Assembly: GCF_003353055.1 (NCBI RefSeq)
Contig: NZ_QKWJ01000002.1
Span: 62,001-126,000, forward strand
Origin: Cupriavidus lacunae
GTDB taxonomy: Bacteria > Pseudomonadota > Gammaproteobacteria > Burkholderiales > Burkholderiaceae
Reading direction: 5' to 3'
DNA length: 64,000 nt
Part shown: positions 7,833 through 15,936 of the stretch, in pieces
How the letters are laid out: every line of letters starts with the position of its first letter
Position numbering within the stretch: the first letter of the stretch is position 1
The notes under the pieces: model-generated
What the model was told of the DNA's origin: nothing
Seen by the model: only the letters and a program-made list of their open reading frames with translations
The model's database searches: none
Program-made: the position numbers and the translations under genes

Positions 7833-9272
7833 TCAGGGTTCGCGGCGGCCGTGCCGGGCCATCGCGTGGGGTGCGGAAGCCGCGGCGATGGCGGCGGGAA
7901 CGACGCTGCCGGGGCCGTAGGACGGCGCATCGTGCGGGTGCGCGTCGGGGGCGGGGCCGGCGCTGGCCAGCTTGAGCATGTAGCGGATGCCCACGCCGAA
8001 GCAGACGAAATAGATCACCACGAACAGGGCCAGCGACAGCGCCACCGGGCCAGCCGCATGCGCGGAAACGGCATCATGGGTACGCAGCAGTCCATAGACC
8101 ACCCACGGCTGGCGGCCGATCTCGGTGGTCATCCAGCCGGCCAGCAGCGCGATCAGGCCGGCGGGGCCCATCAGCACGGCAAGGCGCAGGAAAGCCCTGG
8201 ACCGGTACAGCACACCGTTGCGGCGCAGTACCCATCCCAGCAGGCCGAACAGGATCATCGCCACGCCCAGGCCAACCATGGCGCGGAAGGTGAAGAACAG
8301 CACCGTGGCATTGGGGCGGTCTTCCTTGGGGAAGTCCTTCAGGCCGCGGATCTGGCCGTCAAGGCTGTGCGTCAGGATCAGGCTGCCCAGGCGCGGGATC
8401 TCGATGGCGTAGCGGGTTTCCTCGCGCTCCATGTCGGGGATGCCGAAAACGATCAGCGGGAAGCCGCCCTTGTCATCCTTGCCGGCGGTGTTCCAGTGCC
8501 CTTCCATCGCCGCGATCTTGGCGGGCTGGTGCTCCAGCGTGTTCAGACCGTGGGCGTCACCCACCACCGCCTGGATGGGCGCCGCGATCAGCACCATCCA
8601 CAGCGCCATCGACAGCATCTTGCGGGCGGCGGGCACGGCGCGGTCATGCAGCAACTGCCAGGCCGAGGCCGCCGCCACGAACAGTGCGGTCGACAGCAGC
8701 GCCGCGATGACCATGTGCGCCAGGCGGTAAGGGAACGACGGGTTGAAGATCACCTCGAGCCAGTCGGTCGGCACCACCTTGCCGGCAACGATGACGTAGC
8801 CGGCGGGCGTATGCATCCAGCTGTTGGACGCCAGGATCCACGTGGAGGAAATCATGGTGCCGAGCGCCACCATCACCGTGGCGAAGAAATGCAGCCCCGG
8901 CCCCACGCGGTTCCAGCCGAACAGCATCACGCCAAGGAAGCCTGCTTCCAGGAAGAAGGCGGTCAGCACCTCGTAGGTCAGCAGCGGTCCGGTGACGCCC
9001 CCGGCAAACTGGGAGAAGCCAGACCAGTTGGTGCCGAACTCATAGGCCATGACCAGGCCGGAAACGACCCCCATGCCGAAGTTCAAGGCGAAGATCTTGA
9101 TCCAGAACTGGTACAGGGTCTTGTACACCGTGTCCTGGGTGTAGAGCCAGCGTGCTTCCAGGAACGCCAGGAAACATGCCAGCCCGATCGTGATGGCGGG
9201 AAATAAGATGTGAAAGGAAACGGTGAATCCGAACTGGATTCGAGCGAGTTCCAGGGCTGTGAGTCCGTGCAT
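7833..9272 (-). CDS. cydA: Cytochrome bd-type (cyanide-insensitive) quinol oxidase subunit I (CydA/CioA)
   Basis: Subunit I carries the three haems and the quinol site. It has 479 residues. H21 in [17 protein letters not shown] corresponds to a haem ligand, [18 protein letters not shown] contains the second ligand His, and [13 protein letters not shown] is the conserved GRQPW motif beside the haem-ligand Met of GWMTTEIG. The quinol-binding loop is short, as in the CIO subfamily, so low cyanide sensitivity is expected. The C-terminal tail (about 440-479) is low complexity, rich in Ala, Pro and His. It is the first gene of the minus-strand run that includes cydB, the small subunit and the efflux genes. 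No clear FNR/ANR half-sites were seen upstream. Confidence 0.95.
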   Translation of the reverse strand: MHGLTALELARIQFGFTVSFHILFPAITIGLACFLAFLEARWLYTQDTVYKTLYQFWIKIFALNFGMGVVSGLVMAYEFGTNWSGFSQFAGGVTGPLLTYEVLTAFFLEAGFLGVMLFGWNRVGPGLHFFATVMVALGTMISSTWILASNSWMHTPAGYVIVAGKVVPTDWLEVIFNPSFPYRLAHMVIAALLSTALFVAAASAWQLLHDRAVPAARKMLSMALWMVLIAAPIQAVVGDAHGLNTLEHQPAKIAAMEGHWNTAGKDDKGGFPLIVFGIPDMEREETRYAIEIPRLGSLILTHSLDGQIRGLKDFPKEDRPNATVLFFTFRAMVGLGVAMILFGLLGWVLRRNGVLYRSRAFLRLAVLMGPAGLIALLAGWMTTEIGRQPWVVYGLLRTHDAVSAHAAGPVALSLALFVVIYFVCFGVGIRYMLKLASAGPAPDAHPHDAPSYGPGSVVPAAIAAASAPHAMARHGRREP

Positions 9273-9524
9273 CGATGTGCTCTCCGTGGGGTTGCCGCCG
9301 GCACGACGGCGTGTCGCGCGACACTACGGACAAGCGTAGGGACTACAGCTTGTCCGAGAGGGATACAGTTCTTGGGGAACCGCTAAAGCTCAGTTTGCAG
9401 AGCCGAATGACGCGCTTGCGCGTCGCTGCAAGGCAGATACAGATAGCGCGTTCGCGCAGGATCACAGTCATGGATGGACCCCGCCGCATCGACGATCCGG
9501 CACCCGCTGCAGGGACCGTGCCGG

Positions 9525-9560
9525 CGTCCGCTGCAGTGACGGGTCGTGATGCAGCGGACG
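9525..9560 (-). terminator. Stem-loop downstream of the MFS operon
   Basis: CGTCCGCTGCA (9525-9535) and TGCAGCGGACG (9550-9560) form a perfect 11-bp stem with a 14-nt loop. It begins 14 bp after the stop of the small MFS partner gene in the reading direction of that operon. There is no U-tract, so it may act as an mRNA 3' end or a weak terminator. It also separates this operon from the cydA promoter region (9273-9524), in which no other gene or clear operator was seen. Confidence 0.6.
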
Positions 9561-9574
9561 ACCAGCGCGGGCGC

Positions 9575-9697
9575 TCAGGTGAACAGCTTCATGGCCTTCC
9601 CGAGGGTCGACCAGATGCCCGCGCCCAGCGGGATCAGCACATAGGCCCAGAACGCGAGCAGCAGCAGCGTCTTGCCGAAAGTTCGGTCGTCTTGCAC
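9575..9697 (-). CDS. MFS transporter small subunit (40-residue partner of the OxlT-like permease)
   Basis: A short reading frame starts at GTG 9697, preceded by a good AGGAGA site, and encodes 40 residues: a charged start (QDDRTFGKT), one hydrophobic helix (LLLLAFWAYVLIPLGAGIWS) and a short basic tail. It lies 41 bp downstream of the OxlT-like transporter gene on the same strand. Very small single-helix proteins directly after OxlT/RhmT-type permeases are recognised as a family (MFS transporter small subunit). It is probably a membrane partner of the permease. The gene is easily missed because of its size and GTG start. Confidence 0.72.
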   Translation of the reverse strand: MQDDRTFGKTLLLLAFWAYVLIPLGAGIWSTLGKAMKLFT

Positions 9698-9738
9698 GGT
9701 GGTGTCTCCTGTGTATTGGTATCGGAAGAGGAACGCGC

Positions 9739-11193
9739 TCAGGCCGCGCTGGCCACTTCGCGCAGGTGGTGGCGCTCATGCACAGGCCGGATCAGCAGGT
9801 TGCAGACGAAGCCCACGACGAGCAGAGCTGCCATGATGTGCAGGGTGTCGACATAGACCTCCGACCTGGGCACGCCCATGGCCAGCTTGTGCTCGCGGAT
9901 GTAGTTGACCAGCGCCGGCCCGGCAATGCCTGCGGCAGCCCACGCGGTCAGCAGGCGGCCGTGGATGCCGCCGACGTAGGCCGTGCCGAACATGTCGGCC
10001 AGATAGGCGGGAATGGTGCTGAAGCCGCCGCCATACATGGTGAGGATCAGGAAGTAGCAGGCCACGAACAAGGCCACGTTGCCGGACGCGCCGACGGCCG
10101 GCACGGCCATGTACAGCGCGGCACCGAAGGCGAAGAAGATGGCATAGGTCACCTTGCGGCCGAAGTAGTCGCTCGCGGAGCTCCACAGGAAGCGCCCCGT
10201 CATGTTGCCGATGCTGAGCAGCCCCACGAAGCCGGCGGCCGCCGCGGCCGTGATGGTGCCCTTGAAGGTTTCCTGGATCATCACCGCGGCCTGGCCCAGC
10301 ACGCCGATGCCGGCGGTGATGTTCAGGAACAGGATCAGCCAGAGCAGGTAGAACTGCGGGGTCTTGAGTGCCTGGTCGATATGCACGTGGGCGTGCGTGA
10401 CCATCTTGCTGGCTTTGGTGGTGGGAGCGTAGCCCGGGGGCGCCCAGCCCGGGGCAGGGATGCGGATGGCCAGCGCGCCGATCGACATCGAGATGAAGTA
10501 GACCACGCCCATGACCAGGAAGGTTTGCGCCACGCCCGCGCTGGTGGCGTTCTTGAAGGTGTTCATCAGCGCGACCGACAGCGGCGCGCCGATCATGGCG
10601 CCGCCGCCGAAGCCCATGATCGCCATGCCGGTAGCCATGCCGCGGCGGTCGGGGAACCACCGGATCAGCGTGGAGACCGGCGACACATAGCCCAGCCCCA
10701 GCCCGATCCCGCCCAGCACGCCGTAGCCCAGGTACAGCAGCCAGATCTGGTGCAGCCAGATGCCCAGCGCCGACACCAGGAAGCCGCCGCCGAAGCAGCA
10801 CGCCGCCGTGAACATGGTGCGGCGCGGCCCGACCTTCTCCAGCCACTTGCCGGCAAAGGCGGCCGAGATGCCAAGGAAGAAGATCGCCAGCGAGAACACC
10901 CAGCCCAGCGTGGTCAGTTGCCAGTCGCCCGGCGCGGACTGCGTGACGCCGAGGATGCGGGTCAGCGGCTCGTTGAAGACCGAGAACGCATAGGCCTGGC
11001 CGATGCACAGGTGCACCGCCAGCGCCGCGGGCGGCACCATCCAGCGGTTGAAGCCCGGGCGGGCGATGATGGCTTCCTTGGAGAAGGGCGACGGGCGCGA
11101 CGCCGGCCGGGACGGGGACGCCTGCTGGGACCGCTGTTGCGACCGCTGTTGCGACGATTGCGAGGGCGTTTGCGCTGGCGCGGGATATGACAT
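9739..11193 (-). CDS. OxlT-like MFS transporter (oxalate/formate antiporter family)
   Basis: An MFS permease of 484 residues with 12 predicted helices. The N-terminal tail (about 1-40) is Ser/Gln/Arg-rich with repeated SQQR units. Helix 1 follows with MVPPAALAVHLCIGQAYAFS and FNEPLTRILGV, typical of the oxalate/formate antiporter family. The loop after helix 4 carries RWFPDRRGMATGMAIMGFGG, another signature of this group. The start at 11193 has GGAGA about 8 nt upstream. Substrates are likely small mono- or dicarboxylates. It is divergent from a sigma-54-dependent two-component system, and a matching sigma-54 promoter lies about 70 bp upstream, so expression is probably induced by an external acid. 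The small partner gene follows. Confidence 0.88.
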   Translation of the reverse strand: MSYPAPAQTPSQSSQQRSQQRSQQASPSRPASRPSPFSKEAIIARPGFNRWMVPPAALAVHLCIGQAYAFSVFNEPLTRILGVTQSAPGDWQLTTLGWVFSLAIFFLGISAAFAGKWLEKVGPRRTMFTAACCFGGGFLVSALGIWLHQIWLLYLGYGVLGGIGLGLGYVSPVSTLIRWFPDRRGMATGMAIMGFGGGAMIGAPLSVALMNTFKNATSAGVAQTFLVMGVVYFISMSIGALAIRIPAPGWAPPGYAPTTKASKMVTHAHVHIDQALKTPQFYLLWLILFLNITAGIGVLGQAAVMIQETFKGTITAAAAAGFVGLLSIGNMTGRFLWSSASDYFGRKVTYAIFFAFGAALYMAVPAVGASGNVALFVACYFLILTMYGGGFSTIPAYLADMFGTAYVGGIHGRLLTAWAAAGIAGPALVNYIREHKLAMGVPRSEVYVDTLHIMAALLVVGFVCNLLIRPVHERHHLREVASAA

Positions 11194-11263
11194 GAAGTTG
11201 TCTCCTACCTGGAAGTGGCAGCCTCTTCTTGCGCGTGGTGCGATGGGCTGGAGCGTCTCGTTC

Positions 11264-11280
11264 AGCAAGAGCTGTGCCCA
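11264..11280 (-). promoter_or_regulatory. Sigma-54 (RpoN) promoter of the OxlT-like transporter gene
   Basis: Read on the minus strand the site is TGGGCACAGCTCTTGCT. It contains GG and GC dinucleotides exactly 10 bases apart, matching the -24/-12 consensus (TGGCAC-N5-TTGC), and lies about 70 bp upstream of the transporter start. The adjacent divergent gene encodes a GAFTGA-type sigma-54 activator, which makes the assignment much stronger than the match alone. Confidence 0.75.
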
Positions 11281-11343
11281 GGGCGCCATCCCTTTGCCGT
11301 CAACGGATTGCGCCGCGCGGCCGGCGCATCGGGGCACAGCCCT

Positions 11344-11389
11344 GGACAAAATGTCCGGACGGCGGCCCCTTGCCCGGGCCAATATGTCC
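11344..11389. promoter_or_regulatory. Two enhancer-like palindromes for the adjacent sigma-54 activator
   Basis: GGACA-AAA-TGTCC (11344-11356) is a perfect palindrome, and GGCCA-ATA-TGTCC (11377-11389) matches it with one changed arm base. Their centres are 33 bp apart, about three helical turns, so they face the same side of the DNA. They lie about 65-125 bp upstream of the -24 element, the usual distance for NtrC-type enhancer sites. Confidence 0.65.
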
Positions 11390-11488
11390 ACGCGCGGCAG
11401 CGCTTCGGTGGTCGGCTCGGTTTAACTCCCAATACTGCCGCTGAGCCGACTGTCGCTAGACTCTCTGCTTGCCCCCGCAACAACCAAA

Positions 11489-12910
11489 GTGATGAGCGAA
11501 CGACAAAGCAACCCGGCCGAAGCCGACAACTGGCAGCGCCGCGCGATCCTGGTGGTGGACGACGAGGCCGGCATGCGTTCGTTCCTGTCCCGCGCGCTGG
11601 AACGCAAGGTCGACAGCGTGGTGACCGCCGACAGCGCCGAAGCCGGCGCGGCGCTGCTGGAGCAACGCCATTTCGACCTGATCCTGCTGGACGTGGCGCT
11701 GCCAGGCGCCAGCGGAGTGGAATGGCTCAAGGCCCTGCGCGCGGCGGGCAACCCCGCCGATGTGATCCTGATGACCGCCTTCGCCGACATGGAGACCGCC
11801 ATCGCCGCGCTGCGCTCCGGCGCGGCGGACTTTATCGTCAAGCCGTTCCGCGTCGACCAGATGCTCAACGCCATCCGGCGCTGCTTCGACCGCACCCGCC
11901 TCACGCGCGAGAACTACCTCCTGCGCCGCGAGCTGGACAAGTACACCATCCACAAGCACTTCATCGGCGAGTCCGACGCCATGAAGAAGGTGATGGCGCT
12001 GGTGGCGCGCGTGGCGCCGATGCCGTCGACGGTGCTGGTGACGGGCGAGTCCGGCACCGGCAAGGAAGTGGTGGCGCGCGAGCTGCACCGCCTGAGCGGA
12101 CGGCAGGGCCAGTTCGTGCCGCTGAACTGCGGCGCGATGGCGCCCGAGATCATCGAAAGCGAGTTGTTCGGCCACGCCAAGGGTGCCTTCACCGGCGCGG
12201 CCGGGGCGCGCCATGGCTTGTTTCTCTATGCCGACGGCGGCACGCTGTTCCTGGACGAGATCTCGGAGCTGCCGCTGGCGATGCAGGCCAAGCTGCTGCG
12301 GGTGATCGAGGACCGGCGCATCCGGCCGCTCGGCACCGAGCGCGAGATCGTCGTGGACGTGCGCATCGTCGCCGCGTGCAACCGCAACCTGGCCAATGAG
12401 GTGGCGGCGGGGCGCTTCCGCCAGGACCTGTACTACCGGCTCGATGTCGTGTCGGTCGCGATCCCCCCGCTGCGCACAAGACCAGAAGACATCGTGCCGC
12501 TGGCCGAGCATTTCTCGGAGCAGCTGTCCGCCCAGCTCGGCCTGCCGGTGGTGCCGCTGTCGCCATCGCTGGCGCGCCTGCTCAAGGCCTATGACTGGCC
12601 GGGCAATGCGCGCGAGCTGCGCAACCTGGTGGAGCGGGCATTGATCCTGGGCGAGTACCCGGCCGAGCTGCTGGCGCAAGCGGGCGATCCGGCGCAGGCC
12701 GGCCAGCCGGAAGCGGTCCACGACCAGGTGGTCCAGGACGACGCGGCCACGCCGGCCGACGAGGCCACGCTGCTGGAATCGGTCGAGCGGCGGCACATCC
12801 TGCAGGTGCTGGCCGCGGCGGGCGGCAATCGCGTGGAAGCAGCGCGCCGGCTGGGGATCTCGCGCCGCACGCTGGACCGGAAGTGCCTGCAGTGGGGCCT
12901 GCGTCCTTGA
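11489..12910 (+). CDS. Sigma-54-dependent NtrC-family response regulator
   Basis: A three-domain activator of 473 residues. The receiver domain (about 17-130) has the acidic pair D24-D25, the phospho-acceptor D68 in [10 protein letters not shown] and the conserved lysine in VKPF. The AAA+ domain (about 160-390) contains Walker A GESGTGKE (about 185-192), the sigma-54 contact loop GAFTGA (about 232-237) and Walker [12 protein letters not shown] Fis-type helix-turn-helix closes the chain ([19 protein letters not shown]). GTG 11489 and ATG 11492 are adjacent alternative starts. The kinase gene overlaps the 3' end. Its probable target is the divergent OxlT-like transporter, whose promoter region carries paired palindromes. 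Confidence 0.93.
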   Translation: MMSERQSNPAEADNWQRRAILVVDDEAGMRSFLSRALERKVDSVVTADSAEAGAALLEQRHFDLILLDVALPGASGVEWLKALRAAGNPADVILMTAFADMETAIAALRSGAADFIVKPFRVDQMLNAIRRCFDRTRLTRENYLLRRELDKYTIHKHFIGESDAMKKVMALVARVAPMPSTVLVTGESGTGKEVVARELHRLSGRQGQFVPLNCGAMAPEIIESELFGHAKGAFTGAAGARHGLFLYADGGTLFLDEISELPLAMQAKLLRVIEDRRIRPLGTEREIVVDVRIVAACNRNLANEVAAGRFRQDLYYRLDVVSVAIPPLRTRPEDIVPLAEHFSEQLSAQLGLPVVPLSPSLARLLKAYDWPGNARELRNLVERALILGEYPAELLAQAGDPAQAGQPEAVHDQVVQDDAATPADEATLLESVERRHILQVLAAAGGNRVEAARRLGISRRTLDRKCLQWGLRP

Positions 12911-14967
12911 ATCCCGCTCACGCGGCCGGCCCGGCCACGCTGCTGCGCCGCTATCGCGCTTCGCTGCGCGCCAAGCTTGTTTCCATCGTGATCGCGCCGC
13001 TGCTGGTGGCGCTGGTGGCGCTGCTGCTGCTGATGACGCTCTGGGGCGATCGCGTGTTCCAGGCGCTGCTGGCCTACAAGGTCAACAGCGACCTGCTGGT
13101 CGCCCACGAGTACTTCGGGCATATGGTCGGCGGCGTGCAGGACCGGGTCCTGCAGGAGGCCAGGTCGCATGCGCTGGCGGAGGGGCTTCGGCGCGCCAAC
13201 GCCATGCCCGCCATCCTCGCCGACGCACGGCGCACGCACGGGCTCGATTTCCTGCAGCTGCTGGATCCGCAAGGGCGGCTGCTTGCCGCCGCGCCGGCCT
13301 CAGCGTCCGCAGGAGCGGACCTTGCCGCGTGGCGAGTGGTGGCCAGCGCCGCCGCAGGGCGTGCGGATGCCGCCACGGACGCGTGGTCCGCCGCGCAACT
13401 GGCCGCTGTCTCCGCCGAACTTGCCCGGCGCGCGCAGGTGGCGTTGCGTCCGACCGTCAACGCGGCACCCACCGAGAGGACCGAGGAAACCCGCGGCATG
13501 GTGATGCACGCCGCGGCGCCGGTATTCGACGAAGCCGGCAAGCTGGTGGCCATCCTGCACGGCGGCACGCTGCTGAACAACAACCTGGGCTTTATCGACA
13601 CGATCAACGCGCTGGTCTACCAGCCGGAATCGCTGCCTCGCGGCAGCCAGGGCACGGCGACGCTGTTCCTGGACGACACACGCATTGCCACTAACGTGCG
13701 CCTGTTTCATGGCGAGCGCGCGCTGGGCACGCGGGTCTCGCGCGAAGTGCGCGACAAGGTGTTGCTGCGCGGCGAGAAATGGCTGGACCTGGCCTTTGTC
13801 GTCAACGACAAGTATATGAGCGCCTATGAGCCGATCACGGACAGCCGCGGCCAGCGCATCGGCATGCTGTACGTGGGCTACCTGGCCAGGCCGGTCAGCC
13901 AGGCCAGGGACCTGGCGCTGGGCGTGCTGGTAAGTCTGTTCGTACTGCTGGCCGTGGCGGGCGCGTTGTTCTCGCTGCTATGGGCCAGGCGCGTGTTTGC
14001 GCCGATGACGCGCATGGTCGGCACCATGCACGCGCTCAAGACCGGCAATGCGGACGCGCGCGTAGGCCCGGTCGGCAGCGAGGACGAACTGGGCCAGCTT
14101 GCCGCCCAGTTCGACCAGCTGCTGTCGGACCTGCAGCAGCGCAATGCCGAACTCAGAGACCTGGCGGACTCGCTCGACCGCAAGGTGGCCGAGCGCACCC
14201 ACGAACTGGAAGCGTCGAACGCCGTGCTGCGCGAAGCCCGGGAGCAGCTGATCACGTCGGAAAAGCTTGCCGTCGCAGGCCAGCTCACGGCGGGCGTGGC
14301 GCATGAAGTCAACAACCCGATCGCCGTGATCCAGGGCAACCTGGACGTCGCGCGCGAGATCCTGGGCCCGGCCGCGGAGCCGGTGCGCCACGAACTGCGG
14401 CTGATCGACGAACAGGTGCGGCGCATCCAGCAACTGACCAACCGGCTGCTGCAGTTTGTCCGGCCCGAGGCTTATGCCGGCCATGTCGAGCGCCTGGACG
14501 TGAGCGAAGTCGCGGCGGGCTGCGTCGACCTCGTCCGCCATATGCTGAAGGGAGCGGCGATCCGGGTCGAACTGGACTGCCAGGCCACTCGGCACGTGCG
14601 CATCAGCCGCAGCGAGCTGCAGCAGGTGGTGGTCAACCTGCTGACCAATGCCATCCACGCCATGCCCGAGGGCGGCACGCTCACGCTGGGCACGCGGGAC
14701 TGGGAGGGGCAGGGTGTGACGCTGTATGTGCGCGACACCGGCCACGGCATCCGGGAAGAGGACCTGCCCAACCTGTTCAATCTGTTTTTCACAACCAGGA
14801 AGCAGATGGGGACCGGCTTGGGTTTGTCCATCAGCTATGCCCTGGTGGAGCGGTATGGTGGGCGGATTACCGTGGAGAGCGTGGTGGGGCAGGGGGCCGA
14901 GTTCATTGTCTGGCTGCGCGAGGATGGAACGCCGGCGCAGCCGACGGCGGGCGGCGCAGGGGCATGA
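12883..14967 (+). CDS. Membrane sensor histidine kinase (Cache-HAMP-HisKA-HATPase) paired with the NtrC-type regulator
   Basis: A membrane kinase of up to 694 residues. TM1 (about 28-52) precedes a periplasmic single-Cache-like sensor domain (about 55-340), as in DctB-type carboxylate sensors. TM2 (about 345-370) is followed by HAMP and a coiled coil. The phospho-acceptor is probably H474 in AGVAHEVNNPIAV. The ATPase domain has NLLTNAIHAM (N box), DTGHGI (G1) and GTGLGLSIS (G2). The start is uncertain: GTG 12883 and GTG 12892 lie inside the regulator gene, and TTG 12907 overlaps its stop as TTGA. In every case the two genes are coupled. The periplasmic domain probably senses the acid carried by the divergent transporter. 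Confidence 0.9.
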   Translation: MPAVGPASLNPAHAAGPATLLRRYRASLRAKLVSIVIAPLLVALVALLLLMTLWGDRVFQALLAYKVNSDLLVAHEYFGHMVGGVQDRVLQEARSHALAEGLRRANAMPAILADARRTHGLDFLQLLDPQGRLLAAAPASASAGADLAAWRVVASAAAGRADAATDAWSAAQLAAVSAELARRAQVALRPTVNAAPTERTEETRGMVMHAAAPVFDEAGKLVAILHGGTLLNNNLGFIDTINALVYQPESLPRGSQGTATLFLDDTRIATNVRLFHGERALGTRVSREVRDKVLLRGEKWLDLAFVVNDKYMSAYEPITDSRGQRIGMLYVGYLARPVSQARDLALGVLVSLFVLLAVAGALFSLLWARRVFAPMTRMVGTMHALKTGNADARVGPVGSEDELGQLAAQFDQLLSDLQQRNAELRDLADSLDRKVAERTHELEASNAVLREAREQLITSEKLAVAGQLTAGVAHEVNNPIAVIQGNLDVAREILGPAAEPVRHELRLIDEQVRRIQQLTNRLLQFVRPEAYAGHVERLDVSEVAAGCVDLVRHMLKGAAIRVELDCQATRHVRISRSELQQVVVNLLTNAIHAMPEGGTLTLGTRDWEGQGVTLYVRDTGHGIREEDLPNLFNLFFTTRKQMGTGLGLSISYALVERYGGRITVESVVGQGAEFIVWLREDGTPAQPTAGGAGA

Positions 14968-15000
14968 TGTGCCATGGGCCAGAACGCGCCCGTCCAGCGA

Positions 15001-15729
15001 TCAGCCGCCGCCGGACGTTGGGCCAGGCTCGGCCGTAGCCGCAGCCGGCATCTCCAGGCTGCGCTCCAGCAGCGTGAGGTCGTCCCGAAGCAATTGCAGG
15101 ATGGCGACCGGACCGGGCTTTTCCAATGCGCGGCTGGCGGGCAACTCCACTGAACGCAGGGCCATGTCCGCGATCTGTCTTGCGACATCATCCATGGAAA
15201 CCTGTCCGGCGGGATTGAACCACCACGCCGTCCAGTTGCACATGCCGATGATCGAAAACGCCGCGACTTTCGCGTCCACCACGCGAAATGTTCCATGATC
15301 GATGCCAAACTCGATCGCTTGCCGGAACTGCTCGAGCACCGCGCGGCGCGACTGCTCCGCCATCTTGCGCTGCTTTAGCGGCAGGTTGTTTTCGTTGCGC
15401 TCCACCACGCGGAACTGCAAGGGGTGCGACAGGATCAGCGTGGCATGGCGCAGCACCAGGTGGCGCAGAATGCCCGAAGGCGTGCGCATCGTTTCAGGGA
15501 TGGCCTCGGTCGCCAGTTGCGCAGCGGTGCGCGTGACCGCCGTGGTCAATTCCTCGAGGATGGCTTCCTTGCTCTTGAAGTAGTAGTACAGCGCGGGGCG
15601 GCTCAGTCCCACTGCATCGGCAATGTCGTTGAGTCCGGTGCCATCGAAGCCACGCTCGATGAAGAGGCGGGTCGCAACTTCCAGGATCGAGTCCCGCAAT
15701 GCGTCGCTCTTGGTCTGTGTCTTTGCCAT
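15001..15729 (-). CDS. TetR/AcrR-family repressor of the aromatic catabolic cluster
   Basis: The regulator has 242 residues. The N-terminal TetR domain includes LFIERGFDGTGLNDIADAVG and SRPALYYYFKSKEAILEEL, the classic helix-turn-helix and YYYFKSKE signature (about 25-65). The C-terminal ligand domain resembles FadR/KstR2-like TetR proteins that often bind acyl-CoA or aryl-CoA esters. The start at ATG 15729 is supported by the domain position; the upstream in-frame extension is arginine-rich and unlike the family. It is divergent from the hydrolase gene, and a 24-bp palindrome lies in the shared intergenic DNA. It probably represses the plus-strand cluster 15937-23397 and itself. Confidence 0.9.
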   Translation of the reverse strand: MAKTQTKSDALRDSILEVATRLFIERGFDGTGLNDIADAVGLSRPALYYYFKSKEAILEELTTAVTRTAAQLATEAIPETMRTPSGILRHLVLRHATLILSHPLQFRVVERNENNLPLKQRKMAEQSRRAVLEQFRQAIEFGIDHGTFRVVDAKVAAFSIIGMCNWTAWWFNPAGQVSMDDVARQIADMALRSVELPASRALEKPGPVAILQLLRDDLTLLERSLEMPAAATAEPGPTSGGG

Positions 15730-15836
15730 GGACTGCCATTCAGTTTTTCGACGCAGGCGTCGACAAGCCATCACGATAAACAAAAAGGCGCGAACGCGCC
15801 ATCCCAACGGCGCGTAGTTCGCCCTGAATTCCCCTC

Positions 15837-15860
15837 ATAAATGGTCTATAGAGCATTTAT
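15837..15860. promoter_or_regulatory. 24-bp palindromic operator candidate for the TetR regulator
   Basis: The 24-bp site has arms ATAAATG (15837-15843) and CATTTAT (15854-15860) around a TCTATAGA core. Only one base pair of the whole palindrome is mismatched. It lies 107 bp from the TetR start and 76 bp before the hydrolase start, where one dimer pair could control both directions. A shorter related sequence (ATGGACTATGCTGTA) occurs at about 15908-15922 near the hydrolase start. Confidence 0.7.
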
Positions 15861-15936
15861 TTCTGTGTTCAACGCGTTCGCAAAAAAATCTACGCCAACG
15901 TCAAAAAATGGACTATGCTGTAAAAAACGGAGTGAG

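Noticed and set aside
4532..7975. A plus-strand open frame of over 1100 codons opposite the efflux and cyd genes
   Set aside because: It is rich in Arg, Gln, His and Gly with no domain pattern, as expected for the antisense of GC-rich membrane protein genes; the minus-strand genes have clear motifs.
9273..9524. FNR/ANR site before cydA
   Set aside because: No TTGAT-N4-ATCAA-like sequence was found, so oxygen control of this oxidase cannot be claimed from the sequence.
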